Shown piece by piece: positions 33,370 through 45,152 of a stretch of DNA of 64,000 bases. Positions within the stretch are counted from its first letter, which is position 1. Every line of letters begins with the position of its first letter. The position numbers and the translations under genes are program-made. Source of the DNA: Limonium bicolor (Eukaryota > Streptophyta > Magnoliopsida > Caryophyllales > Plumbaginaceae); NCBI GenBank assembly GCA_023374045.1, contig CM041776.1:124649733-124713732 (forward strand), written 5' to 3'. The notes below the pieces were generated by a model. The model was not told where the DNA came from, did no database searches, and saw nothing but the letters and a program-made list of their open reading frames with translations.

Positions 33370-36300
33370 ATTAATGTGCTATACATCATCTTCTTATCCA
33401 TCTATTATGGGAATAAGGTTTACTACACAAATGCGGTATTCTTTTACCGTGCTTGAACTCAACGAGTTTAGGATTTATAACCGGCTCTCTGGTAATCTGC
33501 TGTACATGCTATTCGTGCTTCTACGATTATTCGTTAAGTTCCTCCGACTTATTGTCAGGCGAGGTTAAGTCACCACTTAGCTGTAGTGCTTCCTCTGTTG
33601 TCACTAGCTTTTAAATCATACCAGTTCTTCTGGTTCAGTACAAGTGTTCTTTACTTGTATGACCTTGCATTTCTATGCGTCGGTCCTAGTGACTTTCCTG
33701 TATCTCCTTTCACCTTATATTCCAATGGAATTCACATCTTGTGATTACTAGTGTGTTGTACACTCTTCGCGCTTCTTTGGCCTTAGGCCGCACTGTATGT
33801 TGCTAAGCTTGCTTGACTGGCTTATGCCATGTTTGTGGTGAAAGGAAATATTTACTACGGTTTACATTCTCCATATCCCTAGCCCTCTCATTAGATCATT
33901 AGCTGAACAAGTGCAATGCCAAAACACTCAGTCATACAGAGTGCAGAGGCGTAAACGCTTGACAGTAAGTCACTTATGTGATAGGAAAGAATATTTCTGT
34001 GTGTCATCTCATACTTATACTCCGTGTTATTGCTTAACTACTCCCTCATAGCAGTCGCCTGTTGCGCACCGTATTCTTACTCATTGTACAACATTGCTTT
34101 TACTGTTTCTGTTACTGTGGAAGTTCCTTTTTACTTAGTGACATTGTCATTGGCACCATTTCCTTATGGTGTAAATACACTAGGAGTTTCCTGTGTTTGT
34201 GTGTATGACGGTTGTCGTAGCATACGGCAATCTTATTATCTTCCCAATGTGGAGATGTCTTATTCCACTTAGGTTTTATGTGTAGGTTAACTTACCTCAC
34301 ATTCTATCATCATTTGTGATACAATTTACCAAGTATTTGGTTGGCCAAGGATAAAGCAATTTACCGGTTTACAAGCTCTCTTGAGCGTTGGTCATTCGTG
34401 ATGTGCAACGTGCACTCACATTGATTGTTTTTGACAATTACTGTCCTCCCAAAGCGGAGCATTGGTTTAGGCTCTGGCTGTGTAGTTTTCCTTGTATGTA
34501 TATTACCAGGACATCCCACGAAACTTCAAGGGTTTTCTGGTCCCGTTCTCCAATTGGAGGGTATTCTATCACTGACAAGTGAAATTTCATGTTGAGGGGT
34601 TGTCTCCACTCATAGGTCTCATGACAAGGTTATCATATTGGTGTTTATACAACGGTTCACCACATGCTTGAGTGCATATGGAGTATGCTTACTCCTTAAG
34701 TCGTAATGGTTTGGAAAATGTCATTTCCGTTTTCCATTGCCCCTTGACAATATTTATAAGCGTAGGCTTATTGTTATAATAAATGGAAGCCTTTCCAAGG
34801 GTTCGCATCTTCACCACATTGGTGGTCTTTGGCTAACGAGGGGGGTACCCTCCCTTGGGTTTCTCGTAGTGTCCAAGTGTGGACTAGGCCAGTGTTGGCA
34901 TTATCATGATTCTTATGCCTCTGTGCTACCATTGCTACATAAGGCATGAAGATAAGTAAAAGCTTGTCAACTGTATACTAGACTGATGCTCTAGTGACAG
35001 TGACACTGAGTTGGCCATTACTCCAAGCCACTCAGGATGTTGGGTTTGAATTTATGGTCTAGTTGTTAATTTCTTGTCGTATGAGGCAATATTTCTTGCA
35101 AGTCTTGTTAGTAATGGTGTGGGTTTTGCAACCGTTTAAGGTTACACAACGCATTAGGTTTATGGCTTTAGAGCCATATTGCTGCAAGCTATGCTCTTTG
35201 CAAGCTGCTTATACATGTTTCCACTCCATGTATACCGTCATAGGTTGGAGGTATTATTGGGCTCCCTGGTAAGTCGTGGCATCACGCTTCCGTTCATAGG
35301 AGACTCTTAGGCAATCTGGTGCTGATCAGTGCCTTTTGTAGACTAGGGTATTTCCTGTCAAGTGAAATCCCTTCGGTGTCCTAACCGAGTGTTCGTTCCA
35401 TCTCCTGTATTCTTGTCTTGACGCTTTGTTTGACTGTTGTTAGTCCAGTCACACTCAAGGATTGCTCCTGGGTGTTGTTAGACTATGCCGTTACATCCGG
35501 CTAACGTTTATGATATGTTGTCCACTGTACCGTCTTGTTGTATTGTACTTGAGTTATCCCTTGTTGGGTCATGATGTCTCCCGTCCCTGGGTAGACTGTT
35601 TATACTTGTTCCTAGTGCTTGAGACTAGGTTTGAATATCCTCTCCGATTATGGATTGTGCTTCCTAGTAATCTCGTGATTGCTCTTGGGAATCCCGCCCC
35701 GTTTGTTGAGTATTGTTAGGTTCACGTTAGGCATTCGCCTTAATGTGTTTAGGCTGGGCATTCCATCCAGCTGTCAGGTAATTGCTTGGACTATTTGAGA
35801 CATGTCCAATGTCTATACTTACTAGTATGTGCTCTTTGCACTTCCTAGTTCTTATTCCTCATCTTCAGATGGATTCTCTGAGTTCCTTGATACTTGATCG
35901 TCTGAGGTGTCCAGTTGTTCTGGTTTGAACTCACTCATGGTCCGTAGAACGGAGTTGACTACTTCCCGTGCGTCGCACACTACATGTATACATATGTGGG
36001 GTACCATATTGATACGTTACCACTTACCCAACCATATGTCAGGCCCGCAAGCTCCTTCGGAGTGCGGTTGTCCCACATCCCGTAACGGGTACACTCATAG
36101 TGTTCGCCACACGCCTAGGTGAAGTATTCTATTGTCAACTCCTCTTGTATCATTCTTTGATACTCACCGTAATGCTGTTGGTCTGGTTTTAAAATCCAAG
36201 GTTTTAAAAGAAGGTTTGTGGTTTTGAAAGAAAACTTGGTTTGAAAACTATGGTTCGGTGTTAAAAGAAGTTCTTCATGGCATAGCCATGTTCGAAATCT

Positions 36301-37371
36301 TGACCAAGTCCAGCTTCTCGCTGACTGGTATGTTCTAAATACAGTGGTCGGGCCGTCAGGCCTTCCCATGGTTTCATTCCTCCTGTTTTAGGATATTTAT
36401 TCCGGTAGTCGCCTCATTACGGTCACACCACGTTCCTATGTGCTTGTGACGTGTTGGGGTTTCTCCGCGTGTTCCTGTCCTTACTGCACTTGCCGTGGCA
36501 AGTGCGTGGTACTGGTGGTTTTTGAGTAATCCTATACCGATCGCGGTATGGTTTCCGCCTACATTTGGTAGTCTTGTCGACTCTTCCTTTGATCTTATTG
36601 ATCTTCAATTGGTATACTCGATCCTTTAGGTAGCTTCTAGGCGGTCTAGACATGGCTGTTGTAGATCTGGGTACTTCTCCAATCCTTGGAGACTCCCGTT
36701 GTTTTGGTCTAGTGTTATTCCTGGTTGCTCGTTCCCACACATCTGTGGTGGTTACTGAGCCTTCCCTGTTTAGGCACTACTCCTGTAGTCCTATTGGATT
36801 ATATCTCATGGTTGTTCTTGTAGTCGTCTGAGCTACATTGGCCAGGTATTGCAACCTTAATGGCGTCGTAGTTTTGGAGTTAGCCGCTTCCGACTATGTC
36901 CTTAGTCAGCTAGCATACCGTTGGTGGTATTATTCAAGTATTACTACCCCGTAGACTTGTGTCTCGGGTTCCGTTACTGCTCCTTTTTTTCATTCCGTTG
37001 CACGGTTAGTGCTTCTGTCTTGTTGTTGGTTGACTAACTAGGTGTCGCGACTGCTAAGCACATCGCCCCATGCTGTTGTAAGTTGTAGCCTCCTCGTGGT
37101 TGGAGTGTTCATCCTACCGCTATTACGTGCGGTGTTGTGGTTCAACCGGGACCCATCCCTGGGACTTTCCCCGAGTATGAGAAGGCTTTTCTTCTCTCTA
37201 GCGTCCTTTCCCAAGTTATACAGTGGGGTTTGCGGCGGGCGGGACTGGTATTGTAGGGATCCGGTACTCACCGGTAGTTCCTAACTAGCATATCTCTAAT
37301 GCTAACACTCAGCCCTTAGTCCTAGCTTCTAATTCCTAACTCGGTATTCCTAAACTCGGTATTTCCAGTCA
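33370..37371 (-). mobile_element. Element B internal region, 5' part (non-coding)
   Basis: Four kilobases between solo LTR III and the leader have no recognisable gag, protease, reverse transcriptase, RNase H or integrase motif. The longest minus-strand frame, 36423-36740, is arginine- and lysine-rich without a CCHC knuckle and may be a degraded gag remnant or chance. The region nearest the primer-binding site (37160-37371) is leader, related to elements A and C. The GC content is visibly higher than in the LTRs. Confidence 0.5.
37179..37196 (-). other. Leader hairpin 2, element B
   Basis: Arms GAGAAG and CTTCTC enclose a six-base loop, between ACTCGGGGAAA-type and ACGCTAGAGAG-type blocks shared with elements A and C. 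Confidence 0.5.
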
Positions 37372-37386
37372 TCAGAGAGATACTTC

Positions 37387-37398
37387 TCTCTGATACCA
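37387..37398 (-). other. Primer-binding site, element B
   Basis: On the minus strand this reads TGGTATCAGAGA, one base from the canonical TGGTATCAGAGC. It belongs to a 9-bp hairpin: TCAGAGAGA (37372-37380) and TCTCTCTGA (37385-37393) around a four-base loop. The change away from the canonical base is matched in the opposite arm. Confidence 0.85.
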
Positions 37399-39079
37399 CT
37401 TTTTGTAAACACCCCTACCATTAATCATGCTTACCGTCCAATCTCCTTACACGTCAGATGACGCAGCGGATACCTACTTACATACATGGGTGATACAATG
37501 CCGTTAGTCACCCACGTGACTAACAGGCTACTACTTCTACATACGCATCGGTCTGATGGACCGGAATCCCGATACTACACTTCCACAACACATACTCCAT
37601 TCATCAAACGAATACTACAGGTTCCATTCAATACTTTACTTCTTCGTAAACCATACAATACAAAATTCATAACCGAGTTTACTAGGTTTCCCAATACAAT
37701 TACAATGCTTCTTCCAATTCGTACATACTCACTAAAGACTACTTACTACCCGTTTCCTCACAAACTACTTGCTTCTAATTACAAGGGTGTGCCCGGTCTC
37801 TTATCTTGACCATATTCGCTTCGGTACCTGCACACTAAAAAACGTTCCCCCTAGGGGGCCAGCTTTCGCTGCGCATGATAACCGCATACCCCGCGTACTA
37901 GTGAGGGTACGCCGACCACTTGGTCGTATACATGTGGTTGATTTCATTCAAACATACATGCATACATGCTCTTATACATAATTTGCAATACATTACGCAA
38001 GACATACACGCATACATACACTTCATTACATACAAGAAGTACAAATGAACCATTCATACATACTTACCTTTTTCCGAATTACACATACACATTACATACA
38101 CATATACAATTCTTGTAGCTTCATTGGTCCACCCGGTTAATCGGGTGGAGATTACTCTTTTACTCGTTACTTCATACAACTGCATACTACTCATACTCAT
38201 ACATACTTACGGATCCATACTTACTTACTCTTAACTCTTACTCAAGTTAAGTCGTCGGGACCTCCGGCCATGGGGACTACACCGTCCACCTCCGGGATTT
38301 ACTTGACCACCAATCCGGGATGCTACCATTTAAGGATTTGGGCCACGGACCAGTTTAAGAGTCAGGAATTGCAGCCAACCTCTTGTGACTCCGCATCCTC
38401 ACTGGCCGAAGCTATATCGGACTTCTACTCATTCCGGTTTACTCACTTAAGTTAGGAGTTAGGTAGTTAGGAATTAGCAGAAGTCATTCATTCAAGCCAC
38501 AATAATACGATACAAAGCTCATATACACATCCATACAAAATACAGTGCAATATACGAGTATACTACAAAATACAATACACATCATCATCATTCATATGTT
38601 TCATGAATTATACAAACTATTGTTCAAGACAAATATCAAGAACATGTAAACAAGCACAGGTAAGTGCAATATAGTCCGATTCATGCATTTATCTTATTTA
38701 GGTGATCAAATAAGCACACAAATCGGGGTAACCAGATTAGGATACAGGGCATGAAGAAATCATACCTTTCACCGTTGTACTTGTATCCCAACGTTCCTCC
38801 GGTGTTCACAAATCAATCCTATTATTATACATACAGTTGAATGATTAATCTATCTATCATTAACTTAACCCGATTACTCTTACGTTTACTAATCCATACT
38901 TACTAAGTCTTGCATTACAATACTTACATTTTATTCACTTACTCCTAATTACTTAACAATGGTTTACTTACCTATATATGCACATATGTATAGGTGGGTA
39001 GTGTATAGGTGGGTATACATATACATACATACATATACTAACCATAGTCTTATAGTTATTTTTTTTTGTAAGTTTTGAC

Positions 39080-39478
39080 CCGACCGAACTTGCGACCGAC
39101 CTTACAAGTTCGGTCCAAGTCAGTGGGCTACATCGGGTGAAAATCCCAGGGCCGCCGACCTTGCAAGTCCGGTCCCAAGGTCGGTCCATTCCAGTGAGTT
39201 ACTTAACGGAAAAATTTGGCCCGACCGACCTTGCAAGTCCAGTCGCAAGGTCGGTCCATTCCAGTAGCTTACAAGACGGAAATTTTTTCTGGCCGACCGA
39301 ACTTGCAGTCCGGTCGCAAGTTCGGTCCATTCAGAGGTTACTGACGGGAGAATTTTTCTGGTCCGACCGAACTTGCAAGTCCGTCGCAAGTTCGGTCCAT
39401 TCCAGAAGCATTCCCGTCTGTGTAAATCTAGGCTCGACCAAACTTGCAAGTCCGGTCGCAAGTTCGGTCCGGCCCAGT
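39080..39478. repeat. Hairpin minisatellite, 5' LTR copy
   Basis: This is the same six-unit array as at 25191-25594. Several units here have one-base losses or substitutions in the arms or core (for example a lost A in a CTTGCAGTCC core and CGACCAAACTTGC in the last unit), so fewer stems are perfect than in the 3' LTR copy. Confidence 0.88.
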
Positions 39479-40189
39479 ATTTGCATTTTTACTTCTGTTT
39501 TCAGTCCTATACTTTACCCATTGTTTCTCCAATCTTCTTACATGTAATCCCACATGTTTAAACACTACCTAGGCCCTCCAAATTTCCTTAGTTCATCCAC
39601 CAAATTCCTTACCAAATCCAATCCATCCACAATTTTCCTCACTTCATTCCAGCACTTATACCTATTATGTTTCTTCATTGCTACAGATTTTTAAACCAAC
39701 TCCTACCATCAAATACTTCCTCTACCAATGTCACTCCTAGCATCCCAAATACCTCCTCTTACCATGCCAATTCATTTCCAAGCAATTGTACCATCTATAC
39801 CCAAGTCCAACATTCATTTTACCAAGTCTTACACTCTATCTTTCCTAACTTCTCCAATGCATGTTAATACACTTTGCTACAGATTTTGCACTTCTTACTT
39901 CTCTCATACTACAACTACCTCTTCATCACACTAAACATAACCACATACCACCAACTCCAATACACACCTTGGTTCTCCCATTCACCAGTCATCCATAAGT
40001 GTACATTTTCTACCAAAATTTGCCATAGTTCACCTACAATTCTCACTTATCCACACATACTCATTATCACCAAAATCATTCCTATTCTAGCCACACCCAT
40101 ACAAGGGTCCTACCAGCAGTACAAAGCAATCTAAATCATTACAATACATCAATACTCCTTCCAACATCAACACTACTGGAAAACAACAA

Positions 40190-40600
40190 TTTACCTACGG
40201 AAATTACCTACGGAATATATTCCGTAGGTAATTACCGACGGAATTCCTACGGCCTAAGTTGTACATCTTTTTCCAACTTTTTACCGACGGATTACCTACG
40301 GATTTTGAGCTTCATATTTACCTACGGAAATTTCCGTAGGTAATTTAAAAGGAAAAAAATGCAGGAGAGCCGGGGCGTGATACCGCGTTTTTCCCTTACA
40401 ATTACCGTCAGAATAAATCCGTAGGTAACTAATATAACAACCTTACCGACGGAACACCGACGACCTAGAGGAGAATAGAACGGTGTCGTTTGCTCAACTA
40501 TTATACCGACGGAAAATTCCGTCGGGAATGCATTGCCTCTGAACACGATCTTTTTTTATCTTTCAATTTGCCGACGGAGATATCCATCGGTAATGTGTTT
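40190..40600. repeat. CACTA left subterminal repeats
   Basis: More than ten copies of the TTACC(T/G)ACGGA motif occur in both orientations, often as inverted pairs. In characterised CACTA elements such subterminal motifs are transposase binding sites; that role here is by analogy. Confidence 0.85.
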
Positions 40601-40691
40601 ACTCTAAATTGAACTCGCCGATTCTTTAATTCTCAATCCCCTTGTTTGTAACCGTTGAAGTTTTCGACCCTCGCAGAGTCTGGAGCGGGCT

Positions 40692-41112
40692 GAAGATTAT
40701 GCACACCAGAGAGGGGACGGGCTGAATCTATTCTCCTCTCCTTTCTCCGACATTGAAGCCATGAAGATTTTGCACACCAGAGTCGAAGCTATTCTTCTCC
40801 TCTTCCATCAATTTCAGTGGCGTAGCTATCGCCCAACTCAAGATAAAAGCCCTAGTTTCTGCTTCATTCGATAATTTAACAACTCGAGCGACATTGAAGC
40901 TCTGAAGATTTTGCACGCCAGAGAGGGAACGGCTGAATCTATTCTCCTCTCCTTTCTCCGACATTGAAGCCCTGAAGATTTTGCATACCAGAGTCGATGC
41001 TATTCTCCTCTCCCGTCAATTTCAGTGGCGTAGTTATCGCCCAACTCAAGATTAAAGCCTCAATTTCTACTTCATTCCGAAATTCAGGTACTCGCTTACT
41101 CTCTGCATTTTC
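40692..41112. repeat. 212-bp tandem duplication in CACTA
   Basis: A unit beginning GAAGATTATGCACACCAGAG at 40692 is repeated from 40904. The shared sequence includes CTGAATCTATTCTCCTCTCC and TTTCAGTGGCGTAG..ATCGCCCAACTCAAGAT. Each unit itself holds the phrase GAAGATTTTGCA.ACCAGAG twice. The minus-strand frames across it (40728-40964 and 40939-41139) mirror the duplication and are not convincing proteins. Confidence 0.8.
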
Positions 41113-42130
41113 TAAACTATAATTTATCATCTTATGCAAATGTAAAACTATATTTTTTAGGATTAAGATGTGTAATTGAGTAAAAAAATGTGCTGAACTT
41201 CTTCATAGTGTTCGTCCGAATACAAAACCTAGAATTTTGGGTGGATTTGGTTAATTTAGTACTATAGAATTTTCAAATAGTTTTATTTTCCAATATCTCT
41301 GTCTTGCACCGTAATTTTGCAAACATAACAAGACAGGAAGTTCATGCTATATTTGGCAATCAGTTTTTTGGCACCTGTGAGGTTGCATTATTACCCAGTT
41401 AGCAATTCGTAATGACGTTTTGCTACCTATAGCTAATTATATTGTTGGTATGAAAGATCATCATCATATCATCCCAGACTAGTAATTATTTGATAACTGA
41501 TTACAAATGGGCCTTCTTTTGGCAATTAGAAAAGATAATTAGGCATCTGGTGAGTCACATGGACAAACATTTGGTCTGATCAAAAGAATCTAGGTTGTTG
41601 CATGTGATAAGAGATTTATTTAAAGGGACTGAAAGTCTTCTAATTTTTAACCAATTATTATCACTTCTGTATGTAATCTTTAAGGTGGTTTTTTACATAT
41701 TTAAAATGTTAAAAACATTAATGTGATCCACGATTAAATAGTAGTGATATTAATATTTTCATAATTAATTATCTCCCATGATATATAAAGAGATTTAAAA
41801 AAACTAATGTTCTGTTGTTTTAGAAACTTCAAGATTTGGACAACTAGGTTGTTTAAAGCATTTAGATTTTCATTTCAAATGTAGCATTTCATTGATGACA
41901 AATTCAAAAAAAAAATCATCATCTTTTTAAGTTTGTTCATCCTCTGTGTAGGTTCTATACCAGTATTACTGATAAGAGAATTAAGGAAGTTATATGGTTC
42001 TTGATGTTATGGTACTCTATGTAGTATAATAGTACATGTAGTTTAGAATCCTTCTCTTATCCTTGCTATATTGAAGTCACTTCATTATTTTTTTCTTTTC
42101 TTTTGGTATCACAACTTTCTGATATTGTTC
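41113..42130. other. CACTA interior, no gene recognised
   Basis: AT-rich sequence without an open frame of note, resembling an intron or decayed filler. Nothing else is visible. Confidence 0.5.
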
Positions 42131-42133
42131 AAG

Positions 42134-42218
42134 GATTTCAGTCTCTACACCTCTTAAATCTGGATGAAAACTGCTTATTGAATTGGGAAGAAATAATGAA
42201 GCTTTCTAACTTACCTAG
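42134..42218 (+). pseudogene. Possible captured LRR exon (tubulin cofactor E-like)
   Basis: A short exon-like segment reads FQSLHLLNLDENCL and NWEEIMKLSNLP. It is bounded by a pyrimidine-rich stretch ending ..TTGTTCAAG and by CTAG followed by GTATTG, a plausible splice donor. The pattern F..L..LNL..N.L..W.EI.KLS.LP resembles the leucine-rich repeats of tubulin-folding cofactor E, which helps assemble tubulin heterodimers. It is only about 28 residues, so the family assignment is tentative. The rest of the gene is absent, consistent with host-gene capture by a CACTA element, but a chance match is possible. Confidence 0.35.
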
Positions 42219-44240
42219 GTATTGCAAATTATTCTATTACTGTTTCTTCTCCACTTTTCCTCTTGCCTGATGCCTTAACAGTTTTTATGAGTATCTATGA
42301 GCCTATTAGGCTTGCATATTGAAACATATTCAAGAATATAGTGTCAATTTCTTATGCTTTGTCCTTTCATATTTCCCATTGTAGTTTTTATATTGATCCA
42401 CACTTGTTGCTATTGTTCAAGTTGATTCTGGTTTTGCTACAATACATATTTTATTGGTTCTTATTGTTGCTTGTGAATTCAGGCAGACAGATGTTTTGTT
42501 TTTGTTAATCGAAAATTGTTTTTGAATGGCATCTTCACTATTGTTTTCGTATGTATAATTAAATAAGAGCTTTCATTTATATAAAGAAGCAAGTATATAT
42601 ATATATATGCGCTGTTTGTTTCTCCAAAAGTTGAGCATCATTAGTGCTGGGTTATTAAACTGATTTCAGCAGTTTTTTTTTTATATTCTAAACTACGCAA
42701 AAGAAAAATTTCAGCAGTTTTGTATCTTCTAAACTGATTTCCAATCCAACTGTTGCTTGATTCTCCACTTCTGAACATTAGTACTGCCCATATATTAAGC
42801 TGTTTGATCGGTTCTTATGCCTCCAAAATGCTCGAAGTTGTGCATTGTTTAAATTTGAGTCTAGGAAGGAAGTCCGAAATCCAAAGCTGAAATGATAGGC
42901 TTTAGGTTCTATATTTACTACTGTTATAAACTTGTTCCCATGGTCCTTATGGCCATGACCCTAGTTTTCTTAAACTACAACAGCTACTGCTTCTATTTAT
43001 ATGCAGTATTATATTTCATCTAAATTTTGTTGGCTTTGTAGAGTTTACAAAGTCTTATTTATCTTTACTAAGAATTGACGAGAATACTACCATGTGAATC
43101 TTCAAACTGATTCTGTTTTTTTGTTTCCAAAGAAACATTAAGTTACAAACAGTTTCTGTTGACAGATTTTGTTAAGATGCATTGGAAGAGTTTGTGTTCT
43201 TATTTAGTTATTCTATCAATTACATAGTTGATGCACTTGTCTTCTTGCCCTATTCTTTCAATCAAAGAGGAAAAAGATATTGTGTTGTATGCATTGATTT
43301 CTTCTTGGAGATAATCTTGAGTGTTCTTGTCTCTGTGTTTTCAGCAATCCCTCACTCTGAAGAATATAACCAAACAAAACCGACGAACGCCAAAGAATTG
43401 AAGATGCTGAAGGCATAGTGATGTGGGCAGGTATGCAGCCTACACAGATTGTAGAAGCATTTTGTGTTTTCTTTATATTGAGTGGAATGACGAAATTAAG
43501 CTATTGAAAAAAAAAAGATTCAATGATGCTTGGCCTTAATAATTAAGTGTGATGAATCACTCTTAGAAGTGTGAGTTTGGTTAGTCTGAATAACTCCCGT
43601 GGGAGCCAAATCCAAATGGACACTAGTTGCTATAATCACTAGTCAAGCCATGCTGTCAACTTTGACTAATTTGGTTCAAGTCAGTAAGATGTAGCAACTT
43701 GACATTTAGTTAACTCCAGACACAGTATAGTATATTTTGCTTCTGTATACTAAATTGTATTTAGAAAAATATTTATCCTCATCCAGACATATCTGCCAAA
43801 TTCTAATGGAGTTGCATGTCATCTAGTTTATGTTGAATATTATGCTCTAACAATTGGAAAAGTTGATGGATCGGGTTGGATTAGATTGCTCAAGGATTCT
43901 TGATGCTTTATCCAGCATGTAACCTTCATATAGGAGATATTCATTGTGTTCTATTGCTGCAGAGTTAAATCGGTACTGCTGCATCTCTAGCACATCATAT
44001 TGAAGAGGGGGCTGAAAACATTTTATAACCTGAACCGGTATATACTTGAACATACCTCTATAATTTTATAACCCAAACTGGCATACATGCTCTGCTGCGT
44101 CTCTTCATTCTTTTCTTATTTTGTGTGTTTGCTCCTTTGGAGGGATAAATTGGTACTGCTGCATCTCGGAGTGGTATTGCACCACATGGATGGTGTTCGG
44201 GTCTGCATCAAGGATGTTGGGGTCCACCACAGACTGAACT
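42219..44240. other. CACTA interior, AT-rich, possible exon pieces
   Basis: Mostly AT-rich. A frame at 43182-43418 starts with a hydrophobic stretch and ends shortly after a possible acceptor (TTTTCAG, 43338-43344); it has no recognised domain. The phrase GGTACTGCTGCATCTC appears twice (43972 and 44152), indicating a local duplication. Confidence 0.4.
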
Positions 44241-44336
44241 TAATGCTCCACCATCTAGATTACTTGTTGAGTCCAGGAACCAGCAACCTAATCCTCCACC
44301 ATCTAGATCACTTGTTGAGTCCAGGAACCAGCAATC
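44241..44336 (+). repeat. 48-bp duplication encoding a 16-residue repeat
   Basis: Two adjacent copies (44241-44288 and 44289-44336) keep phase and in one frame read PPSRLLVESRNQQ and PPSRSLVESRNQQ, next to a proline- and glycine-containing segment. The frame begins after a TAA just upstream. It could be the tail of a decayed protein exon; the family is not recognised. Confidence 0.45.
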
Positions 44337-44828
44337 TATGGGGAAGATGGTGGGACGTCTAATAGTAAGAAGTGAGATTTGGTGTATGTATTGTATTTAC
44401 ATGTGTATGGATATGTTAAACTTGACACACTTTTTTTTATCAGTATGCTTTTATAGTGTTTGTATTTACGATGTCGAATGTTAGTTTTGGATTTATAATA
44501 TGAATTGGTATATATATATATATGTATTAAATCTTTTAATTTTTATGAAATTAAATATTCTAAATGTTGTGCTTTATAATGTAGTTTCATGTCTACCAAA
44601 TATATTAGAATTTTATTGTTTAATAATTTAAATTCTGAAATATTTTCAAAGAATGTTAATGGATTGTATATAGCATTATAATTAAATTTATATAAATGAA
44701 AAATAAATTATAATATGAACTAAATACAATTAAAAAATGTAAAATAATATATAATTTAAATAACGGTGGATTACCAATGGAAAGAGTATTAAAATATTGA
44801 AAGTCTATTTAAAATGTTGAAGTAAACT

Positions 44829-45152
44829 TCCGTAGGTAATCCGTAGGTAAATTATTACCTACGGAATGCCTACGACCATGTGACAGTGTGGCCAACCCAG
44901 AAGTGCCATCGGATTACCGACGGAATTTCCGTAGGTAATTTACCTACGGACAAATCCGTAGGTAATCTATCGGTACAGGGCGCTGAGATTTCCGAAGGTA
45001 ATCCGTAGGTAATTTACCTACGGAATCACTTTTCCGTCGGTAATATCATTACCGACCATTTAAATACCGACGAAATTTTTGAGTGACATTTTGTCGGTAA
45101 TCCGTCGTAAGTTGATTACCTACGGATTACCTACGGAATTTTCCGTAGGTAA
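44829..45152. repeat. CACTA right subterminal repeats
   Basis: Dense copies of TTACCTACGGA/TCCGTAGGTAA and the CGACGGA variant in both orientations, mirroring the left end. Confidence 0.85.

Noticed and set aside
34024..35719. Several 60-90 codon plus-strand frames with hydrophobic content
   Set aside because: They are antisense to element B, lack domains, and are of the length expected by chance in this composition.
36423..36740. Gag nucleocapsid remnant in element B
   Set aside because: The frame is basic but has no CCHC knuckle or gag core motif. I could not separate it from chance.
27773..37386. Degraded pol of element B
   Set aside because: I looked for reverse transcriptase YxDD-like, integrase and chromodomain blocks on the minus strand in this non-coding region and found none I could support.
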